Assembly (NCBI GenBank): GCA_009869945.1
Contig: WIXG01000047.1
Coordinates: 124,001-188,000, forward strand
Length of the DNA stretch: 64,000 nucleotides
Reading direction: 5' to 3'
Source: Mesaphorura yosii
Lineage: Eukaryota > Arthropoda > Collembola > Poduromorpha > Tullbergiidae
A program made the position numbers and the translations under genes. How positions within the stretch are numbered: position 1 is the stretch's first letter; the number at the start of each line of letters is the position of its first letter. Positions 1-12,700 of the stretch are shown here, piece after piece. The notes below the pieces were generated by a model that saw only the letters and a program-made list of their open reading frames with translations, did not search any database and was not told the origin of the DNA.

Positions 1-3000
1 TGACTTTGATTCGGCACAATTTGTACAATGAAATCATTGCTCAGAGCGGCACAGTTTCTCTCCGATATTCTGATATCAGCCAGCAGCAGCAGAAGTTATG
101 GAACGAGATTCGTAAAAATAAATGTAAAAAGTTGGAATAAAACTATAATCATACGAAAAGGAGCCTCAAAAATTAAGTTGTTGTCAGTTCTTGGCTTGGA
201 CTGAGTCGATACTCGACTAGATAGTGAGAGTCACGCCGGTTTCGTGATTCGGAGTAGATTGGTTCGTCGGTCGGCCGGGTGAATTCTTGTGGGACACGAC
301 TATTACCATTACGTTGAGATTAAATGGCGCACGCTTCTCGGTGCGGCTTACGAGAGCCGGATCTCGGATTCTCAAGACAGACTCCTCGAGCATAACCATT
401 GTTTCTAACTGGTTGAATCTTTATGCGAATGTAAGCAAGGAGCAGCGGCAATAAAAGAATCCGAATAATTCAGCACGTACGATTGGGGTTAACTTTTCGC
501 TCATCTTTTCCCTCGAATTGAGTATCACATCGCTAACAAGCAGTAGGCAGGAAGAAGCCGCGAACTGTAAGTTGTAACCTCAATTTTTCTGCTGCGCTCG
601 AACTTTTCGGACAAAATTTGTGATGCAAAAAATTAACCACCGTGTCATTGACTCTTTGTGTCTTTACTCCTTTCAAAAATCATGAAATCACGAATATTAC
701 ATTTCAATTTCAGCATCAAGCAAAGACTTATACAAATTGGATCAATTATTGCCTCTACTGTATTCCGACGAGTGCTAATCAAGCCACGACGAGAGGAAAT
801 TGGCTGGCACTAACGACAATGACGATGATAAGTTTGATGAAATGAAAGCGAGACAATTCTGCGCTTTCGACGAAACTAAATTCTTCATTTTGTGTTATTC
901 TTTGCCGTTTTCAAGACAGTTAAGAAATGCGAGCCGAGTGCAGACCCTTCAGAAAGAATATGAGACAAATTTTTCTTGTTTGAGCTGGCGCTTGTTACTT
1001 TCTCTGGCGTGCCGTCATATCGCAAAGTAAACTCACACTTCACTTTGTCTATTTTCTTTATACACTCATTTTTACACTCCATTACATCCTCGCCGTTTGG
1101 TTCGGCTCGAGACGAGCTGTGTTGCTCACTTCATTAGAAAAGTAAACCCATTCGATCATCGCAGGATGACATTTACCAAACACTCTGCCTCCGTCGAAAT
1201 TTATTAAGTCTTTATTCGCTCGTAAGAAACTCGTAACTCACAAGTACGAGTCCTTTTCAAAACATAAACTTTTCGTAACTAATTACTTATAGCTGCAGCC
1301 GGTCGTATTATTTTATAGACCAGGCAGCAGCAGCAGCCGGCGGCCACGGAACTTAATGCCACATTAAACACTGCAGACAGCAGCGAGTCGTAATCGCGAG
1401 CGTAAAGATTCTTAATGTGCTTCAGTTTCGACTGCTTCCATTCCTCATCTCAGTGTACCATAAAAATCCGGTCTATTCACTCGCACAGACACAACGACCC
1501 TGACTGGCTGCCGTGGCTCAACGCGATTTTTCAAGTGCTGGTTTGCACATCTCGCAAATAAATCGAGAAAGGAAAAGCGAAGCGGATGTCGACAAGGAAA
1601 ATCACCGGAAATGGGAATGACATATTAGAAACGGACGTGAACGAACGGAGAAAGTGGAGAAAATCAACGCCAAGTGTATGAACTCAAGTATTAGGGATCA
1701 TTTACGTTCATTTCACCGCTCGCTTTCATCTCACAAGTCACAAATACGAATGCCTTTGTCGTTTGCCTCGAAATCATTTGAAGCGATTAAAACAAAACCT
1801 CAGAACTCAGGAATCGAATAATGAACTTCTGAACTGCATTCCGGATTCCTTCAACTTTATACTGTGTTAGATTGGATGGTAACGTAGTAAGACTTGCTGA
1901 TTTTACACTTCATTTCATGCAGTCAAGTTAAGCGTCTCCTGTACTCTTCCACTCAGTTTTTGGTTAGGTCCAACACAATTTAATCTTGGAATTGTGATCA
2001 GGCACATAAAATGGGGTGTTTGTTTCTGAGTAGCCGTCGCTTTCATCATAATTTTCATAATCAGGATTAAAAGGGATTGGAGCGAAACTAATGAAATGAT
2101 GTATGGATTATCGACTAGGTTCGTTCGTGTGCTCTCGCTACTCTTGCCATCCGATATTTGATTGCAATTTCGACCATCCAACTTTTTGCTGCAAACAAGT
2201 AGAATGAATTTGTCAATTGTTCACAAAATTGTGAAAAATTCACCTGGTGCCGTGCTCCAGCCTCAGTAACTCTGAAACGTGCGAATGGAAATGGGAAATG
2301 AAATGATTTTGCCTTGGCGTTGACTAGGATTTACAAAGGAAATGGCCGGATGAGAGGTCTGAGCGTGTAGTCGCCTCGAATGCATAAAAAAGTGATAATA
2401 AACTCAATTCCCAAGACTGAAATCGCATACAGACGAGCTCATCTTTGACTCCAGCTCGGGGACTTCCATTAGGATGCATATTCAACGAGTTTACTCGACT
2501 CAAATCATGGACGCATACAATTCAGCACGGAAAACGACAAGGAGGCGACTGCGACACGTGAACAATGCTTTCACTTTGTGTCTACTAACCATACGCACTG
2601 CATTCGTGTATCATCAAAATTGCGAACAGAGTCGCACACAATGAATCGCAGCACAATAGACACAAATAATTCACAATTCATAATCAGAGAAAAGAGGTGG
2701 AAACTGAAAATAGAAAGCTTTATTCGCCCATTCTCATTCATCTGTTCTTTGTGCCGTGCCGTGTGCGCAAATTCTATTCAAGGGAAATGAAATCCTCAAA
2801 TTAAATTTGCATGCGATGCTCTGTGGAGTGGCATTAGAGCAAGAATCAGGTGCAATGGTCTATAAACCCGCCGCTCAGCACAGGAATGAAATTGTGCCCG
2901 CATGGGGTACGACAGGACACAGTCGCTCTCTGTTTGCACAGAGGCCCATTCGGAGGTACAGAAATAGAGCTGTGTGGTCTCGAGAAATAATTTGCTGTCA

Positions 3001-6000
3001 ACATAATATGACACTGTCACGACGTCACGGCCACAGTCACGCAAAGATGTGATACGTCTCCCCGTGAAGTGAAAGTGCTTGGCTTGGCGTGTCAAGCATC
3101 CATAAGCCTCGTGGAGTCGAGTCAATCTCAGCCGGAGCAGGTCCTTCATTTTCCAATTGCTAGCCAATAAACTCTCATTATTGATATCTCACTTCAACAG
3201 CTCAAGGCTGACAAGAAATGACGAAGAAGCAAACGGCAAAATCATTCGCTTTGGCCAACACTTCTTGAGCATTATTTGAGATTTTGAGAAATAGCTCAAC
3301 TTTTTCTGTCAGACTTAAATGTGATAATTTAGCAACAACCTTCTACTTCCTCTCTTCTTATTAATTAAGCCAACCAAATTAACCTTCACTTATTTGCATC
3401 TTGCACCTGTCTCTCTCGCGGAAAGCGCAGGAAACAAGAACCGAAATCTAATTTATTCAAAGAGAGAAAGTCGAATCAGGAAAGTAAAGATGATAAAACG
3501 AGTTGTGGAGTTTTGCTCATAAACACAGTACAGCGCACGGCTGGAAAAAGATAAATTATGAAAGTCAACTCAACCTGTGCGCACCACCAAATCATAATGT
3601 CATCACAACTCTTAATTAGCTCCTGCCGCGGCGTGCTTTCTCTTTCCCTTTCTCTGGTAATTAATTTTTGACGGAGGCCGTAAACTCGTACCCGTGAAGT
3701 GATGCGAGATTCCCCGTATAAAGTACTTTACATTTTTAATTGAACATTCTTCTGCACTGTGCAGTCTTTTGTTTTTGTCAGCATTTTCCGTACGGCGCGG
3801 CCTTGCCATCACAAAGGCGGCACTCATTTCATTACGCCGACCGTCTATTTTTACATGTAGTTAATGGAGCCGGTCATAAAATAATAATAAAAGCGGACAT
3901 AAAATCCTAAAGTATGTAGTAACTATTTTTCATTACTTCCCGTGACTCTTTTCTCCACGCCGCCATGCCGTGCTTGCTTTAATCTGAATTTCATGTCAAC
4001 TCAAATCCAACTTTATCACATTCCTGCCTTGGTTGGGGTTAGGTTTGGTATCGAATTTTAGTGCTTCTGCCACAGGCCGCCTTGTCAATGCCACTCCAAT
4101 GGAATCAAGAGCAAAGAAAGCTCGTGGCTGGCGAATTCCAAATTTCATTTTACCATTTTACGCTAGTTTCAAGGCAAGTACAGCACTGAACATATTCTGC
4201 ATTTTGTGAGGTTTGGCATACTTGAGTTGATAATATCATCGTAGTCGGCAACATAAAATACGGTTAATATCAGGCAACGTCGCGTGGCCTTGCCTTTCTG
4301 CCTTGGTTAAAATTTCGTACCACAAAACTCCCACTTTCTCTGGGGCTTTCTCTCCTTCTCCGCAGTTTGCAGTCTGTCGTACAAAAATATGAAGTAATTA
4401 TGCACAGACTGTTAGTGTTCTTAATGTATGCGAATTCCTTGAATGTTGATTCAAGCTTCAAGTTGACTTTATGCTGTATCAGCATCCACGGACGCACATA
4501 AACAGCTTGTGTACAAAGTATTAATTAATTGCTTAATATGGTCGCCTGCCGCCATAAAGAGAGTGAAAGCTCCTTAATTAAGTTGCGCCGTCTCGTCGTC
4601 GGTCTTGTCAAGTTTATATTCACTTGGGACTCTTATTTTCACCACCATCACCAGCTAATGTGCTTTTAAACTTCCTTGCAGCAGGTACCCGACAAGAGAG
4701 GCATTTTAGCTACTTTTACAGGCCTGGCAGGCACGCTTTCATGGAGTTACTGGTTGGTTGCATTTAATGGATTTGGTACGGGTCATAAAATTCCTTTGCC
4801 TGGTATGCAAATAATGTGCACACTCTGTACACTAATATCACATTCACTTTTCTTCGTCGTGCTCGTGTAACGCGTCGCGTGCGCGTACTCGACTCGAGCA
4901 GATCGTAAGTCTCATTTCGTCGCACTCTCGAACAGTGAGGCAGGACGCCGGATTCTCTTGCTGTACAATTTCATTTTCATTGTAAAAGTCGTAAATTATT
5001 CACAAGCGAACTCGTACACTCTTGTTCTCTCCTCTGGATTCGCGTATGTTCCGAGAAAAGTAAAAGCGTGCCCGTGCCGTGTCATTTCAGAAGTCATGAG
5101 CATGAGGAAACTATAAATATTAAGACTTGTATCACATAAACTAAGCAAGTCAGATCCACGCTGTTGCTGTCGCTGTCACAGTGTAAACTTCAAAGTCGTA
5201 CTCGAGAACATAAACTGGAGGATTATGTGCGTAGTCTCAGAGAACGAATGCACATTGTTGATGCTGATGTTGGACTTCGCTAATTTCGGCTCGGCGTATC
5301 TGTCTAAGCCCAAGCTCGTAAGTCGTAGTCGTAATACACTGATTCATTTGTATGACACGTACGGCTCATTATACGTGGTAAACAAACAAGAAACAACACT
5401 TCACCGAAAGAACTGCTACGAAGTAAGCAAGTGTGAACCGTCACCTGTCACGCCTCACACCGAGTTCAAGCTCAAGAATTCTCAAGTCGGAGAAGGAAGG
5501 AATTCAACAACTTTTGAATGTGGTGTGAAATTCGAAGAATTTCTGAATCTGGGTTGGTTGTGAGCGAAGCTAACCTAAGACGAGAGGAAGTCGAGTAGAT
5601 TAGTGTAATAAACTGTGAGCTTTCTCCAAAAGCGACAACTGAGAACTAAACGGCTGCAGACTCGTTCCTTTTCTGATTTCTCCTGTTGAGTCTCTGCCGT
5701 ATTCCAGCCGCCGACTGCTGCTGGTTCAGAAGAAGGAATAAAGTGGAGTGGAACCTTCTTGGTGAAAGAAGGAAATGCTATGAGCCCACATACATCCGAA
5801 ACATCAACATCTGCTCTATTTACAACCGGAGCAGCGCTACGCTACGCTGGTTATCTATCGGTACCATTCCAAAGAGAAAGTTGTGGGACCCAGGAAGACA
5901 AAAGGGTAGATTTGGAGCCGCAACAAAAACCAGAGCCAACGCGCCAACAGCCAAGACTCGGCACGAGAGGAAGGAAGAGGGTGAAAGTCGAGCGCACAAG

Positions 6001-6943
6001 AACACGAACTTCCGCCTACACAAACATCGAGATAAAACTCAAGAGTCAGGCTCAGAGTCAGCCAGCACACGGTACAGTTTTGAATATTTAGAAAGACATT
6101 GAATAAATCCCAATCTCTGCTTACTGCCCTGTCCTCTGTCTCTCCTTTCAATGCATTGGAATATGGAACTAGGGCAAAGCAAATGGAATGGCAATGGCAC
6201 GCAGCGCGAATACATTCCGATCGTGAACTGAAACCATTCAGTGAGACGATGAACCGGTGTTTCATTCCCAGTAATGTAAGCTTCACACTTCACATTACTC
6301 CTACGACTCGGCCTGCTTTCTCCAATGATTATTTTTCGCACATCGCACACACACGCGCTATCACCGCTTTTATAGCTTCACACACGCACACGCTGAAAAA
6401 ACTAGTTTGACTTTCAATGGGAAAAGTTTTCCATGTCTGTATTCATTGAAATTGAAACTCAAAAACAAGAAAAGTCGTTCAGGCACACGGTACACTCACA
6501 GCACACCGGAAGACAGCGGCGCAGCCAGAAAGTTTGGTAATCAAATTAAACTGTACATTACACGAGTACTTTGTAATTGAAAATGAACCTGTAAAATTTC
6601 ATTTGCAATTCGGAGGGAATTGGAATCAGAATACCAGAAGCAGGATGCAAATAGTTTTTGTATGCAAATTAACAGTGGAAAGTGGAATGTCCCTCATCTC
6701 GGCTGCATGCACAATGCTTTAGCGTTTATTGAGCTCATATTTTGACTTTATTATCCAGCAATGGAGTTCTTGCTTAATTTGCGTTTTTCATTGCTTGACG
6801 CTGACATATCGGTAAAAAACGGCAGCGACAGTTGATAAAAGCGTCTAACTACCAATAAAAGTTTAAATTGGCATGATAAAAGCAAGCAAGCATAGTTAAC
6901 ACAGGACACAGCTAAGAAATAAGGAATTCATTGTATTGCTTAC
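1..6943 (-). other. Intron 2 of discs large 1 (runs off left edge)
   Basis: This stretch follows the L27 exon of the dlg1 gene on the minus strand. The L27 exon ends in a clean donor (gtaagc) and its last codon is split, expecting the conserved next residues D-I-Q-E-F. I looked for that exon on the minus strand here and did not find it, so it should lie left of the window. No frame here resembles a known protein. The sequence holds short CAG runs (about 78-95), repeated homeodomain-like TAATTA cores, and several TCATAAA/CCATAAA words (near 3870, 4551, 4778). Confidence 0.6.
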
Positions 6944-9756
6944 CAAGTAGAGCTTGAAACAGTCTTGATTTGAAAATTCGTATCACTCGTTCAATTGCCA
7001 GTCGCAGTTGCTTGTCTTGGGGACGAGTGAGCTTGGAATGATAATCTTCGAGGAGTTCAAGAGCACGGTGTGCTTCTGCAAAGAAAAATAAAGTAGTGTG
7101 TTAATGAATGCATTTGACTGAATTGCTGAAGGCGAATAGACGGAGGAGGAAGATGACAAAAATGTAACCATGAAACATAATCATATTAGCACAATCACAA
7201 TTTTAATTTTTAATTCAAGAGCCTGCGCCTGGGACGAGGTTATTGCCTTGCCTTTCTTCATTCTCCGGAAATTCAAGTATTACTTTTGCAGTTGCACTTC
7301 CACACGCACTTAATTCATGAGCCTAGGTCTGTCTGCCTCGGCCTCACGCACGTTTTGATTTAATACTTGAATGGGAATGGGAATGAACTTCTGAATTGGA
7401 GAGTTGGAGGCTAAGGCTAAACTCTACAGGCCACATTGCACGTGTCATATTTTTACTTAAAGAGTTGCACGAGTTGCGTATGTTTCTAACTTCGCTGACT
7501 TGACTGACGCTGGTGCTACCAAAACTGATGAGTGACTGTTCAAAGTTCTGTGTTTCTACCCTGCCACCCGCCAGCTCAATAAGGGACACGGAACCAAACG
7601 ATTGTTTATTGTACACTTTTATACATAAACATTTCCCAGCATTCATAAACCTTCTTTCCTCTTCCTCAGACGCAGATTTATGTGCACGAACGACAAACAC
7701 TTGAGTGCTAATTGCGAAATGTTTAAAAAATATTCCACCCTCGCTTCGCTCTCTGTTAAAGGCGGTCTGAGCTTGGCATTGTCGTATTTAACCAGCCGAG
7801 TCATCAACAGCGCAGCACAGCAAACAATAAAACAGAAACTCAGAAAGAAGCCATTTTAAACCCTGCACGAATTCAGGAGTGCGAGTGCAATACAGGAGCA
7901 GAGCAAATTAACATTTAAACACGACACTAAACTATGAAACATGAAACCGTTCGTTCGTTCTTGAACCGGTGGTAAACTTAGCAATAAAACTCGAAATATT
8001 TTATGTTATGTATTGGAGGTACAGTGAGTGAACAGTAAATATCGTGATTCACTATTGAAAAGCGGAGCATTGCTATTTCCTCACATCGCTGCGTACGCTG
8101 ATTCATTTCCCCATTCAGCGATTCAGCCTGTCATAGTCATGCCGTCACACTTGTCGGGTGTCGAACCGAGCCAAGCCCTGCACTGCTGCACTTACGAACT
8201 CAACTGTTCATTGTGATGCAGCTAATTAGTATTGTAATTACGAACACAAAACAGAGCAATTGTCATGCGTTGGTTGCCTTGAGTGGGGCTGGCTGGTGCA
8301 CTTCAGCGTTCAGTGCGCAATACTACACTTGCTAAAGGTAATTGACGCTCCCTAATCAGCATAAGCGTTGCGATGGCTTTGGCTTAATAACACTATGCTT
8401 CATTATAAAGCAATTTGTCTGCGCTGTGAAGACTGTGATGTCATGAAGGAAGTCCCAGCCCAAATATGGCTTTATTTCAGATTGAAAATGTCAGAACCTG
8501 GCTCATGGTGCTGAAGCTGGCAACATTTCTAGACAGGCAGGCACATCTGCAGGAGTAGCGCGTAGGTGGTCCAAAGCAAGCGGCCATGAGTAAAAGTAAA
8601 CAATACAAAATGAAATGAGCCTATCTTAGAACGCCAGACAGACACACTGTACCTAACATGTTGGTGCTGCGCTAGGAAATGAAGGAAAATCAAAGCCCTA
8701 ATGAGAAAGGTAAATGAGCGTAGGATATTGGGCTAACTTGCACTGTGTAATTGGTTTTTCGAAGCTGTGGCTGAAGTCATCAGTCTTACCCTGTTGAGAC
8801 AGGTTTGATGAGCTAAAGCTACAGTCGACTCGAGATATGTAATAAATTCGGTTTCGTTGCGACGTAATTTGGAGGAAGTAATTCATCAATTTTCGTTCGT
8901 GAGCTGCAGAATGAATTGAGCTTCGGGATAATACTCACAAACAAATTACAACAGTGACAACCTCCACGCTCCGGCTAAAATGATTAAGGAGATCTGTCTT
9001 GGCTTGGTACGACACTGCCAACTGCTAAGTCTGCTTTCACTCTATGTCATACCAGGTGTTATCTGGAGCACATTGTAAATATTGTCCCGCTATGGATAAA
9101 TTCATTCAGCAAGCCCGCTTAACAAGTGATAAATGTCTCGTCAGGCTGGCTTATTTGTGCTGGCATTGGATTGAAACGATTAATGTCACCACATGGTGAG
9201 CTTTTGTTAAGCGCTAGGTTAGGTTAGCTTATCATATCAGAATGAACAAACTGGATCAATAAAGTGGAGCAACTCAAATCTGGGAATGGAGTGGGTGGGT
9301 TTGTCATTGCCTACAACATTGCAATAAGCAGGAAAATTAGCAATAAATCCATTCAAAATCTGAAGTATCCATAACGTCGTAACGCTCAACTTTACGACTC
9401 ATTTTAGAGTTAAATGACATCATGGAGAATCATGGCCTAAATTAATTTGGAAGTACTGCATAATTGGTCCGGCGCAGGTACTTTGCACGGCGACGAGATG
9501 GCCATAAAGTGTAGCTCAAGGCTCAATTATTAATGATGCGTGTTTTCATATTTTTATTGCCCATTAATTCTGGTCCAAGTTGAGCCTGTCATGGACATGG
9601 AACGCGGTACGGCAAGCAATATTCTAGTGTCCGAAGACTGCTGAGACAGAATCAGGATTCAATAGTTCATTGTGCAAAAAAATCAAACACAAAGGAAGTA
9701 ATTAGAAAATCCAATAGTAAATGCAAATGCAACTCACCTTGCTTACGGACGGGCAT
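6944..9756 (-). CDS. dlg1: Discs large 1 (Dlg1), 5' coding exons with L27 domain, partial
   Basis: Membrane-associated guanylate kinase scaffold of septate junctions and synapses; the L27 domain drives oligomerisation and partner binding at the cell cortex. Coding exons are 9738-9756 and 6944-7075. The first gives MPVRKQ from the start codon at 9756, then donor gtgagt; the second follows a cag acceptor and gives 43 further residues beginning E-A-H-R-A-L-E-L-L-E-D-Y and including R-V-I-R-I-F-K-S-R-L-F-Q-A-L-L. This matches the N-terminus of fly and vertebrate Dlg1 nearly residue for residue, including the phase-1 boundary before D-I-Q-E-F. Intron 1 is 2.7 kb; intron 2 exceeds 6.9 kb. PDZ, SH3 and GUK domains lie outside the window. 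Family identity is firm; isoform use is unknown. Confidence 0.93.
7076..9737 (-). other. Intron 1 of discs large 1
   Basis: A 2.66-kb phase-1 intron separates the start-codon exon (donor gtgagt) from the L27 exon (acceptor tttgcag). Both strands were read for extra exons and none was convincing. A CCATAAA word lies near 9499 and a CCATTAATT core near 9560. Confidence 0.6.
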
Positions 9757-12700
9757 TCCGCCGCTAAGTATTTCAGCAATTCCCGTAATCTTGAAATTGA
9801 AGATGAAATGTCAAAATGTAATTCTCGTTCTCAGCATACAGCTTTAATCACGAGCTGACTTGGAGTGTCGATCACGTCGCAAATCCAGACCAACTTGTTG
9901 TTGACTAATTGCACCTTGCTAAGAAGTTTGAACGCTATATTACATCGAATACAGAATGTAGAACTGAACTGCAGAATGTTTTGAGCCTTCAGTCACAGGT
10001 TGCTTGAATCACTTGAACAAGACGCTCCAGCTTTTCTAGAACAGCAATGGATTCCCCGATGCCGACGGCCGAATTCTGACCGGATTCCAGTGGATTTTCT
10101 GAAGCCTCACCTTGTCCTTTACGTTAAATCTTAATTTACATTTATGAGCGGCAAACTATCACTTGAGTTAGAGATACGTAGTTGTGCTGTTATTACATAC
10201 GAACAAGTAACGGATGGATTATGTTGAATTTACGTATAAGAGGTAGAAGAAAGTGGTGGTGCAGATCTCGAATCAGATGACGATCTGTCACTAATGCCAA
10301 GTGTAAGCCAAATTGTCCACTGAAGCTGATTACGAGAAGATGACACAGATTCCACGGTGATCAACGAACTGCTCCGCTATGTTGAGGCTCGGCAGTGCAG
10401 GTACCCAAATGGCAAGTTATTCTCATCGGTCGTCACCTTCTCGCCGTTGAACGCTGGTGCTGGCTTGGCTGAGTTGCGTTAACTGTCAATTCCCCCGCTC
10501 GCTGCAATTGCAAATTGTGTTGTCGTCAACCGTGTGCAGCAGTGTGCAGGCGGTAATGAGGAGAGTTAATAACGGTATCACGCGTTACAGTACTATTAAA
10601 AAAGAAATCCACTTCCTCCTATGGGGATCTTAAATCACAATAATGATCGTATCTCACAACAATAATAAAGAAATTACAATTTTATACTACGCTAGAAGGT
10701 ATGATAAGAATGTTGAATGCAGTGCAAGTATGCAGTGGCAGGCAATAGAATGCTCAATGCTCTCTATGCATTCCCTCGAATTCAACCTGCCAGCCTAGTC
10801 GAGCCTCTGCCTGTCCGTGGATGGTTTTTAGGTTTTAGTGGGACAAGTTGCAGTTTACGTATTCAGTTGAATGTAGCAGCAGCAGCCAGTGCCAGTGAAC
10901 ACTGGCACCAGTACCGAGTACCGAATCAACATCAACGGGAATGTAGCACACGCAAAGCGAGCAACAGTACAGACGGACTACGACAAGCCCAAATATTCTC
11001 CGCCCCTGCCGTCGTGCTCGTACAATTCGCTCTTAAATACACACCACGTGAAGTCAATTCCGCATTATTTCGAAACAATCATTGGCTAAATTCGCCAGTG
11101 GCTGCTGGCGGAGTAGCAGGCCAGCCAGTGCTGTGCTATTAGCTGAGTAGTGAACAAAGACTGGGATAAGTTTGGACCGAGTAGATTCAGATGGTGTTCA
11201 CTGCATCTCGATGAAATGGTTCTAACTTCTTTGTCAGGGGACAACAAAGTTGCAACGCAATAATGGAATTAACTCGTAACGGAAAATCGGTACCTGGATT
11301 TCCGTGCCTTTACGCTTCGTCGTTTCGTGTTCATGTTGTACCCAATCCTGTTTTCCTCAAGGCTCTCAAGGCTTGCTCTCAGAATTCAGGTAGACACGGT
11401 GCGGTGCTGAAAGCAGAAGCTCAACAATGAAGGCAGGCAGGGAAGGTACCATTTCAATTAGTTTTTTGTGGAGGTTTCCTTCCTTCCTTTGTTTGCTGTT
11501 CATATTTCATTCCAATTTCCTTGAAGAAACATCCTTCGAACAGCAGAGCAACGGACAGCAGATGCCCCTTGGCCAGCCGCCTGGGCCTGTGCCCTGCCAT
11601 GCCTTGTTTGTTAATAACGCGATTCGGGCAGTTGCACTATTTTTTATGATGCTTTGCTATGCACGAGTTGAGTTTTAGGTTCTTTGTTTAAAAAAGTTGC
11701 CTTTTCGTACTTCCTTATGTAATTTGGGAACAAAAGAGCATAAATGCATGTCATAAATTATGCACACGCGAGGTGAACCATGCTAGACTGGACACACGTG
11801 TGTGACCCACCGCACCAGGTCCACTACCACCACGGTAGCACCAAAAGGAACCATCAACAACTGACTTGTAGCGACTGTGAAACAGAAGCCACTAACGGCG
11901 TTTCGGTTTCGGACCCGGTGATCAATAGCATCTTATCTCGGCATCGTGTCAGTTTTGGATCTTCAATTTCTTAAATACCGACGATACAGAGGGTTGATTT
12001 ATTCTCAATCGCACTCACGGACATCGTCAAACGTATAAACTTACAAGACAAACATTTCACTGTAAATTCATAAAATATCTATCGGAGTCAGTCGAAGTGT
12101 TTCAAATTCAAATTGAAAGAGCATTCTAGCTGAGATTTGCACCGGTAATAATTTGTGCTTTCAATCAAATAAGCTACTTTTGTGTGAAAGATCTGAGCTT
12201 GTGGATTTGGATTTCTGATATTTTGATTTGATATTATCAGCTCCTAGATTACCATTTTCACCGAATTCTACGTACTTTGATTGCAATTAGCTACACTTTA
12301 CATTACATTTCTACCTTAAAGCAATCTGGGAAGCAAATATCAAATTGTTTTCGTATTGCGCCATAACATTGCTGCTTTATTATTCTGCTTGTTATTTCTG
12401 AAATTCAATGGCACCAAAAAATGAAGCAGAAGCATTGTAAATATGTATATTTTTAGCACTTTCATTGCAAGCAGAGCAGGCAAAGCTGGGGAGAAAGGGA
12501 AAGGACGATTATGTCAGCATCGACATCTTACACGAACAACACAAGCCTGGCAAGGGTTGGAAATTCAATATAATGAAAGACAGAACGCAGAAACTTTCCA
12601 AAATCAATGGACTGTAATGGCAAAGCACCCCTTTGGAGAATTGCATGAAAGAGCAATGGCGAGCGCGACCGTGTATTTTTGCGTTGTCTGAATTCTGTTC

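Noticed and set aside
217-399. 60-codon minus-strand frame starting M-V-M-L-E-E-S, considered as an alternative dlg1 start exon
   Set aside because: No match to known Dlg isoform N-termini and no donor in frame at its end.
5225-5563. 112-codon plus-strand frame
   Set aside because: No domain, signal peptide or splice context; composition looks random and it lies inside a dlg1 intron.
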